64,000 bases of DNA, taken from contig CP136890.1 in assembly GCA_034359265.1 (NCBI GenBank), positions 48,024,501 to 48,088,500 on the forward strand. Reading direction: 5' to 3'. The number at the start of each line of letters is the position of its first letter. Positions within the stretch are counted from its first letter, which is position 1. Below the pieces are notes generated by a model. That model made no database searches. It was given only the letters and a program-made list of their open reading frames with translations, and was not told where the DNA came from. The stretch comes from Canna indica (lineage: Eukaryota > Streptophyta > Magnoliopsida > Zingiberales > Cannaceae). This document shows positions 1-13,139 of this stretch, in pieces. The translations under genes were made by a program, and so were the position numbers.

Positions 1-1882
1 TGTTGAACGAAGCCTACTGATTGAACTTTCGGGTATCGACTCGAAACGACCAGAAATCTGAGTCCCGGGCGACTCCAGATCATTCACTGTGATGGGAGAA
101 GTTGTTAATCGAGTTATTTTTGACTGACTAATGCAAAGAATTACACGCTTTTTCGAACAGAATGCTGAACGAAGCCTACTGATTGAACTTTCGGGTATCG
201 ACTCGAAACGACCAGAAATCTGTGTCCCGGGCGACTCCAGATCATTCACTGTGATGGGAGAAGTTGTAATCGAGTTATTTTTGACAGACTAATGCAAAGA
301 ATTGAAAGATTTTTCGAATAGAATCTTGAACTTTCGGGTATCGACTCGAAACGACCAGAAATCTGAGTCCCGGGCGACTCCAGATCATTCAATGTGATGA
401 GAGAAGTTATTAATCGAGTTATTTTTGACCTACTAATGCAAAGAATTACACGCTTTTTCGAACAGAATGCTGAACGAAGCCTACTGATTGAACTTTCGGG
501 TATTGACTCGAAACGGCCAGAAATCTGAGTCCCGGGCGACTCCAGATCATTCACTGTGATGGGAGATGTTGTTAATCGAGTTATTTTTGACCGACTAATG
601 CAAAGAATTACACGCTTTTTCGAACAGAATGCTGAAAGAAGCCTACTGATTGAATTTTCGTGTATCGACTCGAAAAGACCAGAAACCTGAGTCCCGGGCG
701 ACTCCAGATCATTCACTGTGATGGGAGATGTTGTTAATCGAGTTATTTTTGACCGACTAATGCAACGAATTACACGCTTTTCGAACAGAATGCTGAACGA
801 AGCCTACTGATTGAACTTTCGGGTATCGACTCGAAATGACCAGAACTCTGAGTCCCGGGCAACTCCAGAACATTCACTGTGATGGGAGAAGTTGTTAATC
901 GAGTTATTTTTGACCGACTAGTGCAAAGAATTACACGCTTTTTCGAACAGAATGCTGAACGAAGCCTACTGATTGAACTTTCGGGTATCGACTCGAAACG
1001 ACCAGAAATCTGTGTCCCGGGCGACTCCAGATCATTCAATGTGATGAGAGAAGTTATTAATCGAGTTATTTTTGACCTACTAATCCAAAGAATTTCACGC
1101 TTTTTCGAACAGAATGCTGAACGAAGCCTACTGATTGAACTTTCGGGTATTGACTCGAAACGGCCAGAAATCTGAGTCCCGGGCGACTCCAGTTTATTCA
1201 CTGTGATGGGAGATGTTGTTAATCGAGTTATTTTTGACCGACTAATGCAACGAATTACACGCTTTTCGAACAGAATGTTGAACGAAGCCTACTGATTGAA
1301 CTTTCGGGTATCGACTCGAAACGACCAGAAATCTGAGTCCCGGGCGACTCCAGATCATTCACTGTGATGGGAGAAGTTGTTAATCGAGTTATTTTTGACT
1401 GACTAATGCAAAGAATTACACGCTTTTTCGAACAGAATGCTGAACGAAGCCTACTGATTGAACTTTCGGGTATCGACTCGAAACGACCAGAAATCTGTGT
1501 CCCGGGCGACTCCAGATCATTCACTGTGATGGGAGAAGTTGTAATCGAGTTATTTTTGACAGACTAATGCAAAGAATTGAAAGATTTTTCGAATAGAATC
1601 TTGAACTTTCGGGTATCGACTCGAAACGACCAGAAATCTGAGTCCCGGGCGACTCCAGATCATTCAATGTGATGAGAGAAGTTATTAATCGAGTTATTTT
1701 TGACCTACTAATGCAAAGAATTACACGCTTTTTCGAACAGAATGCTGAACGAAGCCTACTGATTGAACTTTCGGGTATTGACTCGAAACGGCCAGAAATC
1801 TGAGTCCCGGGCGACTCCAGATCATTCACTGTGATGGGAGATGTTGTTAATCGAGTTATTTTTGACCGACTAATGCAACGAA

Positions 1883-3013
1883 TTACACGCTTTTCGAACA
1901 GAATGCTGAACGAAGCCTACTGATTGAACTTTCGGGTATCGACTCGAAACGACCAGAAATCTGAGTCCCGGGCGACTCTAGAACATTCACTGTGATGGGA
2001 GAAGTTGTTAATCGAGTTATTTTTGACCGACTAGTGCAAAGAATTACACGCTTTTTCGAACAGAATGCTGAACGAAGCCTACTGATTGAACTTTCGGGTA
2101 TCGACTCGAAACGACCAGAAATCTGAGTCCCGGGCGACTCCAGATCATTCACTGTGATGGGAGAAGTTGTTAATCGAGTTATTTTTGACCGACTAATGCA
2201 AAGAATTACACGCTTTTCGAACAGAATGTTGAACGAAGCCTACTGATTGAACTTTCGGGTATCGACTCGAAACGACCAGAAATCTGAGTCCCGGGCGACT
2301 CCAGATCATTCACTGTGATGGGAGAAGTTGTTAATCGAGTTATTTTTGACCGACTAATGCAAAGAATTACACGCTTTTTCGAACAGAATGCTGAAAGAAG
2401 CCTACTGATTGAATTTTCGTGTATCGACTCGAAAAGACCAGAAACCTGAGTCCCGGGCGACTCCAGATCATTCACTGTGATGGGAGATGTTGTTAATCGA
2501 GTTATTTTTGATCGACTAATGCAACGAATTATACGCTTTTCGAACAGAATGCTGAACGAAGCCTACTGATTGAACTTTCGGGTATCGACTCGAAATGACC
2601 AGAACTCTGAGTCCCGGGCAACTCCAGAACATTCACTGTGATGGGAGAAGTTGTTAATCGAGTTATTTTTGACCGACTAGTGCAAAGAATTACACGCTTT
2701 TTCGAACAGAATGCTGAACGAAGCCTACTGATTGAACTTTCGGGTATCGACTCGAAACGACCAGAAATCTGTGTCCCGGGCGACTCCAGATCATTCAATG
2801 TGATGAGAGAAGTTATTAATCGAGTTATTTTTGACCTACTAATCCAAAGAATTACACGCTTTTTCGAACAGAATGCTGAACGAAGCCTACTGATTGAACT
2901 TTCGGGTATTGACTCGAAACGGCCAGAAATCTGAGTCCCGGGCGACTCCAGATCATTCACTATGATGGGAGATGTTGTTAATCGAGTTATTTTTGACCGA
3001 CTAATGCAACGAA
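1883..3013 (+). repeat. 1131-bp HOR unit, copy 1
   Basis: Seven monomers (three of 161 bp, four of 162 bp). The block 1883-3013 corresponds to 3014-4144 at a constant offset of 1131 bp, with matching variants in the same order: GACTCTAGAACATTC with GACTAGTGCAAAG, then TTTTCGTGTATC with AAAAGACCAGAAACC, then GAAATGACCAGAACTC with GGGCAACTCC, then GACCTACTAATCC. Only scattered substitutions separate the copies. Boundaries are phased to the repeat and approximate. Confidence 0.85.
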
Positions 3014-4144
3014 TTACACGCTTTTCGAACAGAATGCTGAACGAAGCCTACTGATTGAACTTTCGGGTATCGACTCGAAACGACCAGAAATCTGAGTCCC
3101 GGGCGACTCTAGAACATTCACTGTGATGGGAGAAGTTGTTAATCGAGTTATTTTTGACCGACTAGTGCAAAGAATTACACGCTTTTTCGAACAGAATGCT
3201 GAACGAAGCCTACTGATTGAACTTTCGGGTATCGACTCGAAACGACCAGAAATCTGAGTCCCGGGCGACTCCAGATCATTCACTGTGATGGGAGAAGTTG
3301 TTAATCGAGTTATTTTTGACCGACTAATGCAAAGAATTACACGCTTTTCGAACAGAATGTTGAACGAAGCCTACTGATTGAACTTTCGGGTATCGACTCG
3401 AAACGACCAGAAATCTGAGTCCCGGGCGACTCCAGATCATTCACTGTGATGGGAGAAGTTGTTAATCGAGTTATTTTTGACCGACTAATGCAAAGAATTA
3501 CACGCTTTTTCGAACAGAATGCTGAAAGAAGCCTACTGATTGAATTTTCGTGTATCGACTCGAAAAGACCAGAAACCTGAGTCCCGGGCGACTCCAGATC
3601 ATTCACTGTGATGGGAGATGTTGTTAATCGAGTTATTTTTGACCGACTAATGCAACGAATTACACGCTTTTCGAACAGAATGCTGAACGAAGCCTACTGA
3701 TTGAACTTTCGGGTATCGACTCGAAATGACCAGAACTCTGAGTCCCGGGCAACTCCAGAACATTCACTGTGATGGGAGAAGTTGTTAATCGAGTTATTTT
3801 TGACCGACTAGTGCAAAGAATTACACGCTTTTTCGAACAGAATGCTGAACGAAGCCTACTGATTGAACTTTCGGGTATCGACTCGAAACGACCAGAAATC
3901 TGTGTCCCGGGCGACTCCAGATCATTCAATGTGATGAGAGAAGTTATTAATCGAGTTATTTTTGACCTACTAATCCAAAGAATTTCACGCTTTTTCGAAC
4001 AGAATGCTGAACGAAGCCTACTGATTGAACTTTCGGGTATTGACTCGAAACGGCCAGAAATCTGAGTCCCGGGCGACTCCAGATCATTCACTGTGATGGG
4101 AGATGTTGTTAATCGAGTTATTTTTGACCGACTAATGCAACGAA
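3014..4144 (+). repeat. 1131-bp HOR unit, copy 2
   Basis: Tandem copy of the preceding seven-monomer block. It differs by small changes, for example AATTTCACGC versus AATTACACGC near 3983. Much of 3337-4700 is repeated again near 5098-6461 at an offset of about 1761 bp, so this area is a mosaic of overlapping duplications and not a clean two-copy repeat. Confidence 0.85.
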
Positions 4145-7100
4145 TTACACGCTTTTCGAACAGAATGTTGAACGAAGCCTACTGATTGAACTTTCGGGTA
4201 TCGACTCGAAACGACCAGAAATCTGAGTCCCGGGCGACTCCAGATCATTCACTGTGATGGGAGAAGTTGTTAATCGAGTTATTTTTGACCGACTAATGCA
4301 AAGAATTACACGCTTTTTCGAACAGAATGCTGAACGAAGCCTACTGATTGAACTTTCGGGTATCGACTCGAAACGACCAGAAATCTGTGTCCCGGGCGAC
4401 TCCAGATCATTCACTGTGATGGGAGAAGTTGTTAATCGAGTTATTTTTGACAGACTAATGCAAAGAATTGCAAGATTTTTCGAATAGAATCTTGAACTTT
4501 CGGGTATCGACTCGAAACGACCAGAAATCTGAGTCCCGGGCGACTCCAGATCATTCAATGTGATGAGAGAAGTTATTAATCGAGTTATTTTTGACCGACT
4601 AATGCAAAGAATTACACGCTTTTTCGAACAGAATGCTGAAAGAAGCCTACTGATTGAATTTTCGGGTATCGACTTGAAACGACCAGAAATCTGAGTCCCG
4701 GGCGACTCCAGATCATTCACTGTGATGGGAGAAGTTGTTAATCGAGTTATTTTTTACCGACTAATGCAAAGAATTACACGCTTTTTCGAACAGAATGCTG
4801 AAAGAAGCCTACTGATTGAATTTTCGGGTATCGACTCGAAAAGACCAGAAATCTGAGTCCCGGGCGACTCCAGATCATTCACTGTGATGGGAGATGTTGT
4901 TAATCGAGTTATTTTTGACCGACTAATGCAACGAATTACACGCTTTTTCGAACAGAATGCTGAACGAAGCCTACTGATTGAACTTTCGGGTATCGACTCG
5001 AAACGACCAGAAATCTGAGTCCCGGGCGACTCCAGATCATTCACTGTGATGGGAGAAGTTGTTAATCGAGTTATTTTTGACCGACTAATGCAAAGAATTA
5101 CACGCTTTTCGAACAGAATGTTGAACGAAGCCTACTGATTGAACTTTCGGGTATCGACTCGAAACGACCAGAAATCTGAGTCCCGGGCGACTCCAGATCA
5201 TTCACTGTGATGGGAGAAGTTGTTAATCGAGTTATTTTTGACCGACTAATGCAAAGAATTACACGCTTTTTCGAACAGAATGCTGAAAGAAGCCTACTGA
5301 TTGAATTTTCGTGTATCGACTCGAAAAGACCAGAAACCTGAGTCCCGGGCGACTCCAGATCATTCACTGTGATGGGAGATGTTGTTAATCGAGTTATTTT
5401 TGACCGACTAATGCAACGAATTACACGCTTTTCGAACAGAATGCTGAACGAAGCCTAGTGATTGAACTTTCGGGTATCGACTCGAAATGACCAGAACTCT
5501 GAGTCCTGGGTAACTCCAGAACATTCACTGTGATGGGAGAAGTTGTTAATCGAGTTATTTTTGACCGACTAGTGCAAAGAATTACACGCTTTTTCGAACA
5601 GAATGCTGAACGAAGCCTACTGATTGAACTTTCGGGTATCGACTCGAAACGACCAGAAATCTGTGTCCCGGGCGACTCCAGATCATTCAATGTGATGAGA
5701 GAAGTTATTAATCGAGTTATTTTTGACCTACTAATCCAAAGAATTACACGCTTTTTCGAACAGAATGCTGAACGAAGCCTACTGATTGAACTTTCGGGTA
5801 TTGACTCGAAACGGCCAGAAATCTGAGTCCCGGGCGACTCCAGATCATTCACTGTGATGGGAGATGTTGTTAATCGAGTTATTTTTGACCGACTAATGCA
5901 ACGAATTACACGCTTTTCGAACAGAATGTTGAACGAAGCCTACTGATTGAACTTTCGGGTATCGACTCGAAACGACCAGAAATCTGAGTCCCGGGCGACT
6001 CCAGATCATTCACTGTGATGGGAGAAGTTGTTAATCGAGTTATTTTTGACCGACTAATGCAAAGAATTACACGCTTTTTCGAACAGAATGCTGAACGAAG
6101 CCTACTGATTGAACTTTCGGGTATCGACTCGAAACGACCAGAAATCTGTGTCCCGGGCGACTCCAGATCATTCACTGTGATGGGAGAAGTTGTTAATCGA
6201 GTTATTTTTGACAGACTAATGCAAAGAATTGAAAGATTTTTCGAATAGAATCTTGAACTTTCGGGTATCGACTCGAAACGACCAGAAATCTGAGTCCCGG
6301 GCGACTCCAGATCATTCAATGTGATGAGAGAAGTTATTAATCGAGTTATTTTTGACCTACTAATGCAAAGAATTACACGCTTTTTCGAACAGAATGCTGA
6401 ACGAAGCCTACTGATTGAACTTTCGGGTATTGACTCGAAACGGCCAGAAATCTGAGTCCCGGGCGACTCCAGATAATTCACTGTGATGGGAGATGTTGTT
6501 AATCGAGTTATTTTTGACCGACTAATGCAACGAATTACACGCTTTTCGAACAGAATGCTGAACGAAGCCTACTGATTGAACTTTCGGGTATCGACTCGAA
6601 ACGACCAGAAATCTGAGTCCCGGGCGACTCTAGAACATTCACTGTGATGGGAGAAGTTGTTAATCGAGTTATTTTTGACCGACTAGTGCAAAGAATTACA
6701 CGCTTTTTCGAACAGAATGCTGAACGAAGCCTACTGATTGAACTTTCGGGTATCGACTCGAAACGACCAGAAATCTGAGTCCCGGGCGACTCCAGATCAT
6801 TCACTGTGATGGGAGAAGTTGTTAATCGAGTTATTTTTGACCGACTAATGCAAAGAATTACACGCTTTTCGAACAGAATGTTGAACGAAGCCTACTGATT
6901 GAACTTTCGGGTATCGACTCGAAACGACCAGAAATCTGAGTCCCGGGCGACTCCAGATCATTCACTGTGATGGGAGAAGTTGTTAATCGAGTTATTTTTG
7001 ACCGACTAGTGCAAAGAATTACACGCTTTTTCGAACAGAATGCTGAACGAAGCCTACTGATTGAACTTTCGGGTATCGACTCGAAACGACCAGAAATCTG

Positions 7101-9199
7101 AGTCCCGGGCGACTCCAGATCATTCACTGTGATGGGAGATGTTGTTAATCGAGTTATTTTTGACCGACTAATGCAACGAATTACACGCTTTTCGAACAGA
7201 ATGCTGAACGAAGCCTACTGATTGAACTTTCGGGTATCGACTCGAAACGACCAGAAATCTGAGTCCCGGGCGACTCTAGAACATTCACTGTGATGGGAGA
7301 AGTTGTTAATCGAGTTATTTTTGACCGACTAGTGCAAAGAATTACACGCTTTTTCGAACAGAATGCTGAACGAAGCCTACTGATTGAACTTTCGGGTATC
7401 GACTCGAAACGACCAGAAATCTGAGTCCCGGGCGACTCCAGATCATTCACTGTGATGGGAGAAGTTGTTAATCGAGTTATTTTTGACCGACTAATGCAAA
7501 GAATTACACGCTTTTCGAACAGAATGTTGAACGAAGCCTACTGATTGAACTTTCGGGTATCGACTCGAAACGACCAGAAATCTGAGTCCCGGGCGACTCC
7601 AGATCATTCACTGTGATGGGAGAAGTTGTTAATCGAGTTATTTTTGACCGACTAATGCAAAGAATTACACGCTTTTTCGAACAGAATGCTGAAAGAAGCC
7701 TACTGATTGAATTTTCGTGTATCGACTCGAAAAGACCAGAAACCTGAGTCCCGGGCGACTCCAGATCATTCACTGTGATGGGAGATGTTGTTAATCGAGT
7801 TATTTTTGACCGACTAATGCAACGAATTACACGCTTTTCGAACAGAATGCTGAACGAAGCCTACTGATTGAACTTTCGGGTATCGACTCGAAATGACCAG
7901 AACTCTGAGTCCCGGGCAACTCCAGAACATTCACTGTGATGGGAGAAGTTGTTAATCGAGTTATTTTTGACCGACTAGTGCAAAGAATTACACGCTTTTT
8001 CGAACAGAATGCTGAACGAAGCCTACTGATTGAACTTTCGGGTATCGACTCGAAACGACCAGAAATCTGAGTCCCGGGCGACTCTAGAACATTCACTGTG
8101 ATGGGAGAAGTTGTTAATCGAGTTATTTTTGACCGACTAGTGCAAAGAATTACACGCTTTTTCGAACAGAATGCTGAACGAAGCCTACTGATAGAACTTT
8201 CGGGTATCGACTCGAAACGACCAGAAATCTGAGTCCCGGGCGACTCCAGATCATTCACTGTGATGGGAGAAGTTGTTAATCGAGTTATTTGTGACCGACT
8301 AATGCAAAGAATTACACGCTTTTCGAACAGAATGTTGAACGAAGCCTACTGATTGAACTTTCGGGTATCGACTCGAAACGACCAGAAATCTGAGTCCCGG
8401 GCGACTCCAGATCATTCACTGTGATGGGAGAAATTGTTAATCGAGTTATTTTTGACCGACTAATGCAAAGAATTACACGCTTTTTCGAACAGAATACTGA
8501 AAGAAGCCTACTGATTGAATTTTCGTGTATCGACTCGAAAAGACCAGAAACCTGAGTCCCGGGCGACTCCAGATCATTCACTGTGATGGGAGATGTTGTT
8601 AATCGAGTTATTTTTGACCGACTAATGCAACGAATTACACGCTTTTCGAACAGAATGCTGAACGAAGCCTACTGATTGAACTTTCGGGTATCGACTCGAA
8701 ATGACCAGAACTCTGAGTCCCGGGCAACTCCAGAACATTCACTGTGATGGGAGAAGTTGTTAATCGAGTTATTTTTGACCGACTAGTGCAAAGAATTACA
8801 CGCTTTTTCGAACAGAATGCTGAACGAAGCCTACTGATTGAACTTTCGGGTATCGACTCGAAACGACCAGAAATCTGAGTCCCGGGCGACTCCAGATCAT
8901 TCACTGTGATGGGAGATGTTGTTAATCGAGTTATTTTTGACCGACTAATGCAACGAATTACACGCTTTTCGAACAGAATGCTGAACGAAGCCTACTGATT
9001 GAACTTTCGGGTATCGACTCGAAACGACCAGAAATCTGAGTCCCGGGCGACTCTAGAACATTCACTGTGATGGGAGAAGTTGTTAATCGAGTTATTTTTG
9101 ACCGACTAGTGCAAAGAATTACACGCTTTTTCGAACAGAATGCTGAACGAAGCCTACTGATTGAACTTTCGGGTATCGACTCGAAACGACCAGAAATCT

Positions 9200-9360
9200 G
9201 AGTCCCGGGCGACTCCAGATCATTCACTGTGATGGGAGAAGTTGTTAATCGAGTTATTTTTGACCGACTAATGCAAAGAATTACACGCTTTTCGAACAGA
9301 ATGTTGAACGAAGCCTACTGATTGAACTTTCGGGTATCGACTCGAAACGACCAGAAATCT
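9200..9360 (+). repeat. Representative 161-bp monomer (T4 variant)
   Basis: It matches the full monomer except that the T5 run before CGAACAG is T4 (ACGCTTTTCGAAC), a one-base homopolymer contraction. This class recurs throughout the window, often alternating with 162-bp monomers to give 323-bp dimers in the first 13 kb. It is the main reason that open frames end at regular places, since each 161-bp monomer shifts the frame by one. Many copies in the class also carry AATGTTGAACG instead of AATGCTGAACG. That change creates the upstream TTGAAC needed for the 18-bp direct repeat discussed for the 144-bp class. Confidence 0.93.
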
Positions 9361-9381
9361 GAGTCCCGGGCGACTCCAGAT
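9357..9381. other. Imperfect dyad around CCGGGC, present once per monomer
   Basis: The left arm ATCTGAGTC pairs with the right arm GACTC-c-AGAT across the six-base centre CCGGGC. That gives nine base pairs with a single bulged C. The element sits in the most GC-rich part of the monomer and recurs once per unit over the whole array. Common variants weaken it: TCTGTGTCC (A to T in the left arm), TCTCAGTCC, GGGCAACTCC, and CCCTGGCG, which destroys the CCCGGG centre. Dyads are known to be enriched in some centromeric satellites. Any function in this array is inference. Confidence 0.7.
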
Positions 9382-9522
9382 CATTCACTGTGATGGGAGA
9401 AGTTGTTAATCGAGTTATTTTTGACCGACTAATGCAAAGAATTACACGCTTTTTCGAACAGAATGCTGAAAGAAGCCTACTGATTGAATTTTCGTGTATC
9501 GACTCGAAAAGACCAGAAACCT
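9361..9522 (+). repeat. Representative full-length monomer (162 bp)
   Basis: Chosen as a clean example running from one GAGTCCCGGG to the next. From position 1 of the unit it contains the SmaI-type CCCGGG (5-10), TCACTGTGA (26-34), an AT-rich middle with GTTATTTTTGAC, a T5 run at 90-94 overlapping TTCGAA (93-98), GAAGCCTACTGATTGAA, and TCGACTCGAAACGACC near the end. The consensus form is about 44% GC with 11 CpG by hand count. This copy carries the common sub-variants GAAAGAAGC and TTTTCGTGTATC. A length of 162 bp is compatible with one nucleosome plus a short linker, but phasing cannot be shown from sequence. Confidence 0.95.
9382..9395. other. Second short dyad CAC-T-GTG, present once per monomer
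   Basis: CATTCACTGTGATG forms arms CAT(t)CAC and GTGATG around a single T, six pairs with one bulged T. It lies directly after the CCGGGC dyad, so about 40 bp of each monomer are rich in inverted symmetry. The linked variant TCAATGTGATGAGAG, found after 144-bp monomers in the first 42 kb, abolishes the central CAC/GTG pairing. It could be incidental. Confidence 0.5.
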
Positions 9523-9603
9523 GAGTCCCGGGCGACTCCAGATCATTCACTGTGATGGGAGATGTTGTTAATCGAGTTATTTTTGACCGACTAATGCAAC
9601 GAA

Positions 9604-10572
9604 TTACACGCTTTTCGAACAGAATGCTGAACGAAGCCTACTGATTGAACTTTCGGGTATCGACTCGAAATGACCAGAACTCTGAGTCCCGGGCAACTCC
9701 AGAACATTCACTGTGATGGGAGAAGTTGTTAATCGAGTTATTTTTGACCGACTAGTGCAAAGAATTACACGCTTTTTCGAACAGAATGCTGAACGAAGCC
9801 TACTGATTGAACTTTCGGGTATCGACTCGAAACGACCAGAAATCTGAGTCCCGGGCGACTCCAGATCATTCACTGTGATGGGAGATGTTGTTAATCGAGT
9901 TATTTTTGACCGACTAATGCAACGAATTACACGCTTTTCGAACAGAATGCTGAACGAAGCCTACTGATTGAACTTTCGGGTATCGACTCGAAACGACCAG
10001 AAATCTGAGTCCCGGGCGACTCTAGAACATTCACTGTGATGGGAGAAGTTGTTAATCGAGTTATTTTTGACCGACTAGTGCAAAGAATTACACGCTTTTT
10101 CGAACAGAATGCTGAACGAAGCCTACTGATTGAACTTTCGGGTATCGACTCGAAACGACCAGAAATCTGAGTCCCGGGCGACTCCAGATCATTCACTGTG
10201 ATGGGAGAAGTTGTTAATCGAGTTATTTTTGACCGACTAATGCAAAGAATTACACGCTTTTCGAACAGAATGTTGAACGAAGCCTACTGATTGAACTTTC
10301 GGGTATCGACTCGAAACGACCAGAAATCTGAGTCCCGGGCGACTCCAGATCATTCACTGTGATGGGAGAAGTTGTTAATCGAGTTATTTTTGACCGACTA
10401 ATGCAAAGAATTACACGCTTTTTCGAACAGAATGCTGAAAGAAGCCTACTGATTGAATTTTCGTGTATCGACTCGAAAAGACCAGAAACCTGAGTCCCGG
10501 GCGACTCCAGATCATTCACTGTGATGGGAGATGTTGTTAATCGAGTTATTTTTGACCGACTAATGCAACGAA
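9604..10572 (+). repeat. 969-bp HOR unit, copy 2
   Basis: Tandem copy of 8635-9603. The block about 7181-8600 also reappears at about 9927-11350, offset 2746 bp. It carries three rare markers: CTGATAGAAC at 8191 and 10937, GTTATTTGTGACC, and GGGAGAAATTGTT. The 969-bp unit therefore lies within a longer duplicated stretch. The same 969-bp length returns as the size difference between the two copies of the 37-43 kb unit. Confidence 0.85.
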
Positions 10573-13139
10573 TTACACGCTTTTCGAACAGAATGCTGAA
10601 CGAAGCCTACTGATTGAACTTTCGGGTATCGACTCGAAATGACCAGAACTCTGAGTCCCGGGCAACTCCAGAACATTCACTGTGATGGGAGAAGTTGTTA
10701 ATCGAGTTATTTTTGACCGACTAGTGCAAAGAATTACACGCTTTTTCGAACAGAATGCTGAACGAAGCCTACTGATTGAACTTTCGGGTATCGACTCGAA
10801 ACGACCAGAAATCTGAGTCCCGGGCGACTCTAGAACATTCACTGTGATGGGAGAAGTTGTTAATCGAGTTATTTTTGACCGACTAGTGCAAAGAATTACA
10901 CGCTTTTTCGAACAGAATGCTGAACGAAGCCTACTGATAGAACTTTCGGGTATCGACTCGAAACGACCAGAAATCTGAGTCCCGGGCGACTCCAGATCAT
11001 TCACTGTGATGGGAGAAGTTGTTAATCGAGTTATTTGTGACCGACTAATGCAAAGAATTACACGCTTTTCGAACAGAATGTTGAACGAAGCCTACTGATT
11101 GAACTTTCGGGTATCGACTCGAAACGACCAGAAATCTGAGTCCCGGGCGACTCCAGATCATTCACTGTGATGGGAGAAATTGTTAATCGAGTTATTTTTG
11201 ACCGACTAATGCAAAGAATTACACGCTTTTTCGAACAGAATGCTGAAAGAAGCCTACTGATTGAATTTTCGTGTATCGACTCGAAAAGACCAGAAACCTG
11301 AGTCCCGGGCGACTCCAGATCATTCACTGTGATGGGAGATGTTGTTAATCGAGTTATTTTTGACCGACTAATGCAACGAATTACACGCTTTTCGAACAGA
11401 ATGTTGAACGAAGCCTACTGATTGAACTTTCGGGTATCGACTCGAAACGACCAGAAATCTGAGTCCCGGGCGACTCCAGATCATTCACTGTGATGGGAGA
11501 AGTTGTTAATCGAGTTATTTTTGACAGACTAATGCAAAGAATTGCAAGATTTTTCGAATAGAATCTTGAACTTTCGGGTATCGACTCGAAACGACCAGAA
11601 ATCTGAGTCCCGGGCGACTCCAGATCATTCAATGTGATGAGAGAAGTTATTAATCGAGTTATTTTTGACCTACTAATGCAAAGAATTACACGCTTTTTCG
11701 AACAGAATGCTGAACGAAGCCTACTGATTGAACTTTCGGGTATTGACTCGAAACGGCCAGAAATCTGAGTCCCGGGCGACTCCAGATCATTCACTGTGAT
11801 GGGAGATGTTGTTAATCGAGTTATTTTTGACCGACTAATGCAACGAATTACACGCTTTTCGAACAGAATGCTGAACGAAGCCTACTGATTGAACTTTCGG
11901 GTATCGACTCGAAACGACCAGAAATCTGAGTCCCGGGCGACTCCAGATCATTCACTGTGATGGGAGAAGTTGTTAATCGAGTTATTTTTGACCGACTAAT
12001 GCAACGAATTACACGCTTTTTCGAACAGAATGCTGAACGAAGCCTACTGATTGAATTTTCGTGTATCGACTCGAAAAGACCAGAAACCTGAGTCCCGGGC
12101 GACTCCAGATATTCACTGTGATGGGAGATGTTGTTAATCGAGTTATTTTTGACCGACTAATGCAACGAATTACACGCTTTTCGAACAGAATGCTGAACGA
12201 AGCCTACTGATTGAACTTTCGGGTATCGACTCGAAATGACCAGAACTCTGAGTCCCGGGCGACTCCAGAACATTCACTGTGATGGGAGAAGTTGTTAATC
12301 GAGTTATTTTTGACCGACTAATGCAAAGAATTACACGCTTTTTCGAACAGAATGCTGAACGAAGCCTACTGATTGAACTTTCGGGTATCGACTCGAAATG
12401 ACCAGAAATCTGAGTCCCGGGCGACTCCAGATCATTCACTGTGATGGGAGAAGTTGTTAATCGAGTTATTTTTGACCGACTAATGCAAAGAATTACAGGC
12501 TTTTTCGAACAGAATGCTGAAAGAAGCCTACTGATTGAATTTTCGTGTATCGACTCGAAAAGACCAGAAACCTGAGTCCCGGGCGACTCCAGATCATTCA
12601 CTGTGATGGGAGATGTTGTTAATCGAGTTATTTTTGACCGACTAATGCAACGAATTACACGCTTTTCGAACAGAATGCTGAACGAAGCCTACTGATTGAA
12701 CTTTCGGGTATCGACTCGAAATGACCAGAACTCTGAGTCCCGGGCAACTCCAGAACATTCACTGTGATGGGAGAAGTTGTTAATCGAGTTATTTTTGACC
12801 GACTAGTGCAAAGAATTACACGCTTTTTCGAACAGAATGCTGAACGAAGCCTACTGATTGAACTTTCGGGTATCGACTCAAAACGACCAGAAATCTGTGT
12901 CCCAGGCGACTCCAGATCATTCAATGTGATGAGAGAAGTTATTAATCGAGTTATTTTTGACCTACTAATCCAAAGAATTACACGCTTTTTCGAACAGAAT
13001 GCTGAACGAATCCTACTGATTGAACTTTCGGGTATTGACTCGAAACGGCCAGAAATCTGAGTCCCGGGCGACTCCAAATCATTCACTGTGATGGGAGATG
13101 TTGTTAATCGAGTTATTTTTGACCGACTAATGCAACGAA

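Larger units (their letters stand above)
8635..9603 (+). repeat. 969-bp HOR unit, copy 1
   Basis: Six monomers arranged as three 161+162 dimers. Each dimer has its own diagnostic variants: GAAATGACCAGAACTC with GGGCAACTCC; GACTCTAGAACATTC with GACTAGTGC; and AATGTTGAACG with TTTTCGTGTATC. The order is repeated in the next 969 bp. I found no difference between the two copies by eye, so they are very recent or strongly homogenised. Confidence 0.88.

Noticed and set aside
9357..9381. Rho-independent terminator made by the GC-rich dyad
   Set aside because: No T run follows the inverted repeat, and it occurs about 400 times without any gene. A structural satellite feature is the simpler reading.
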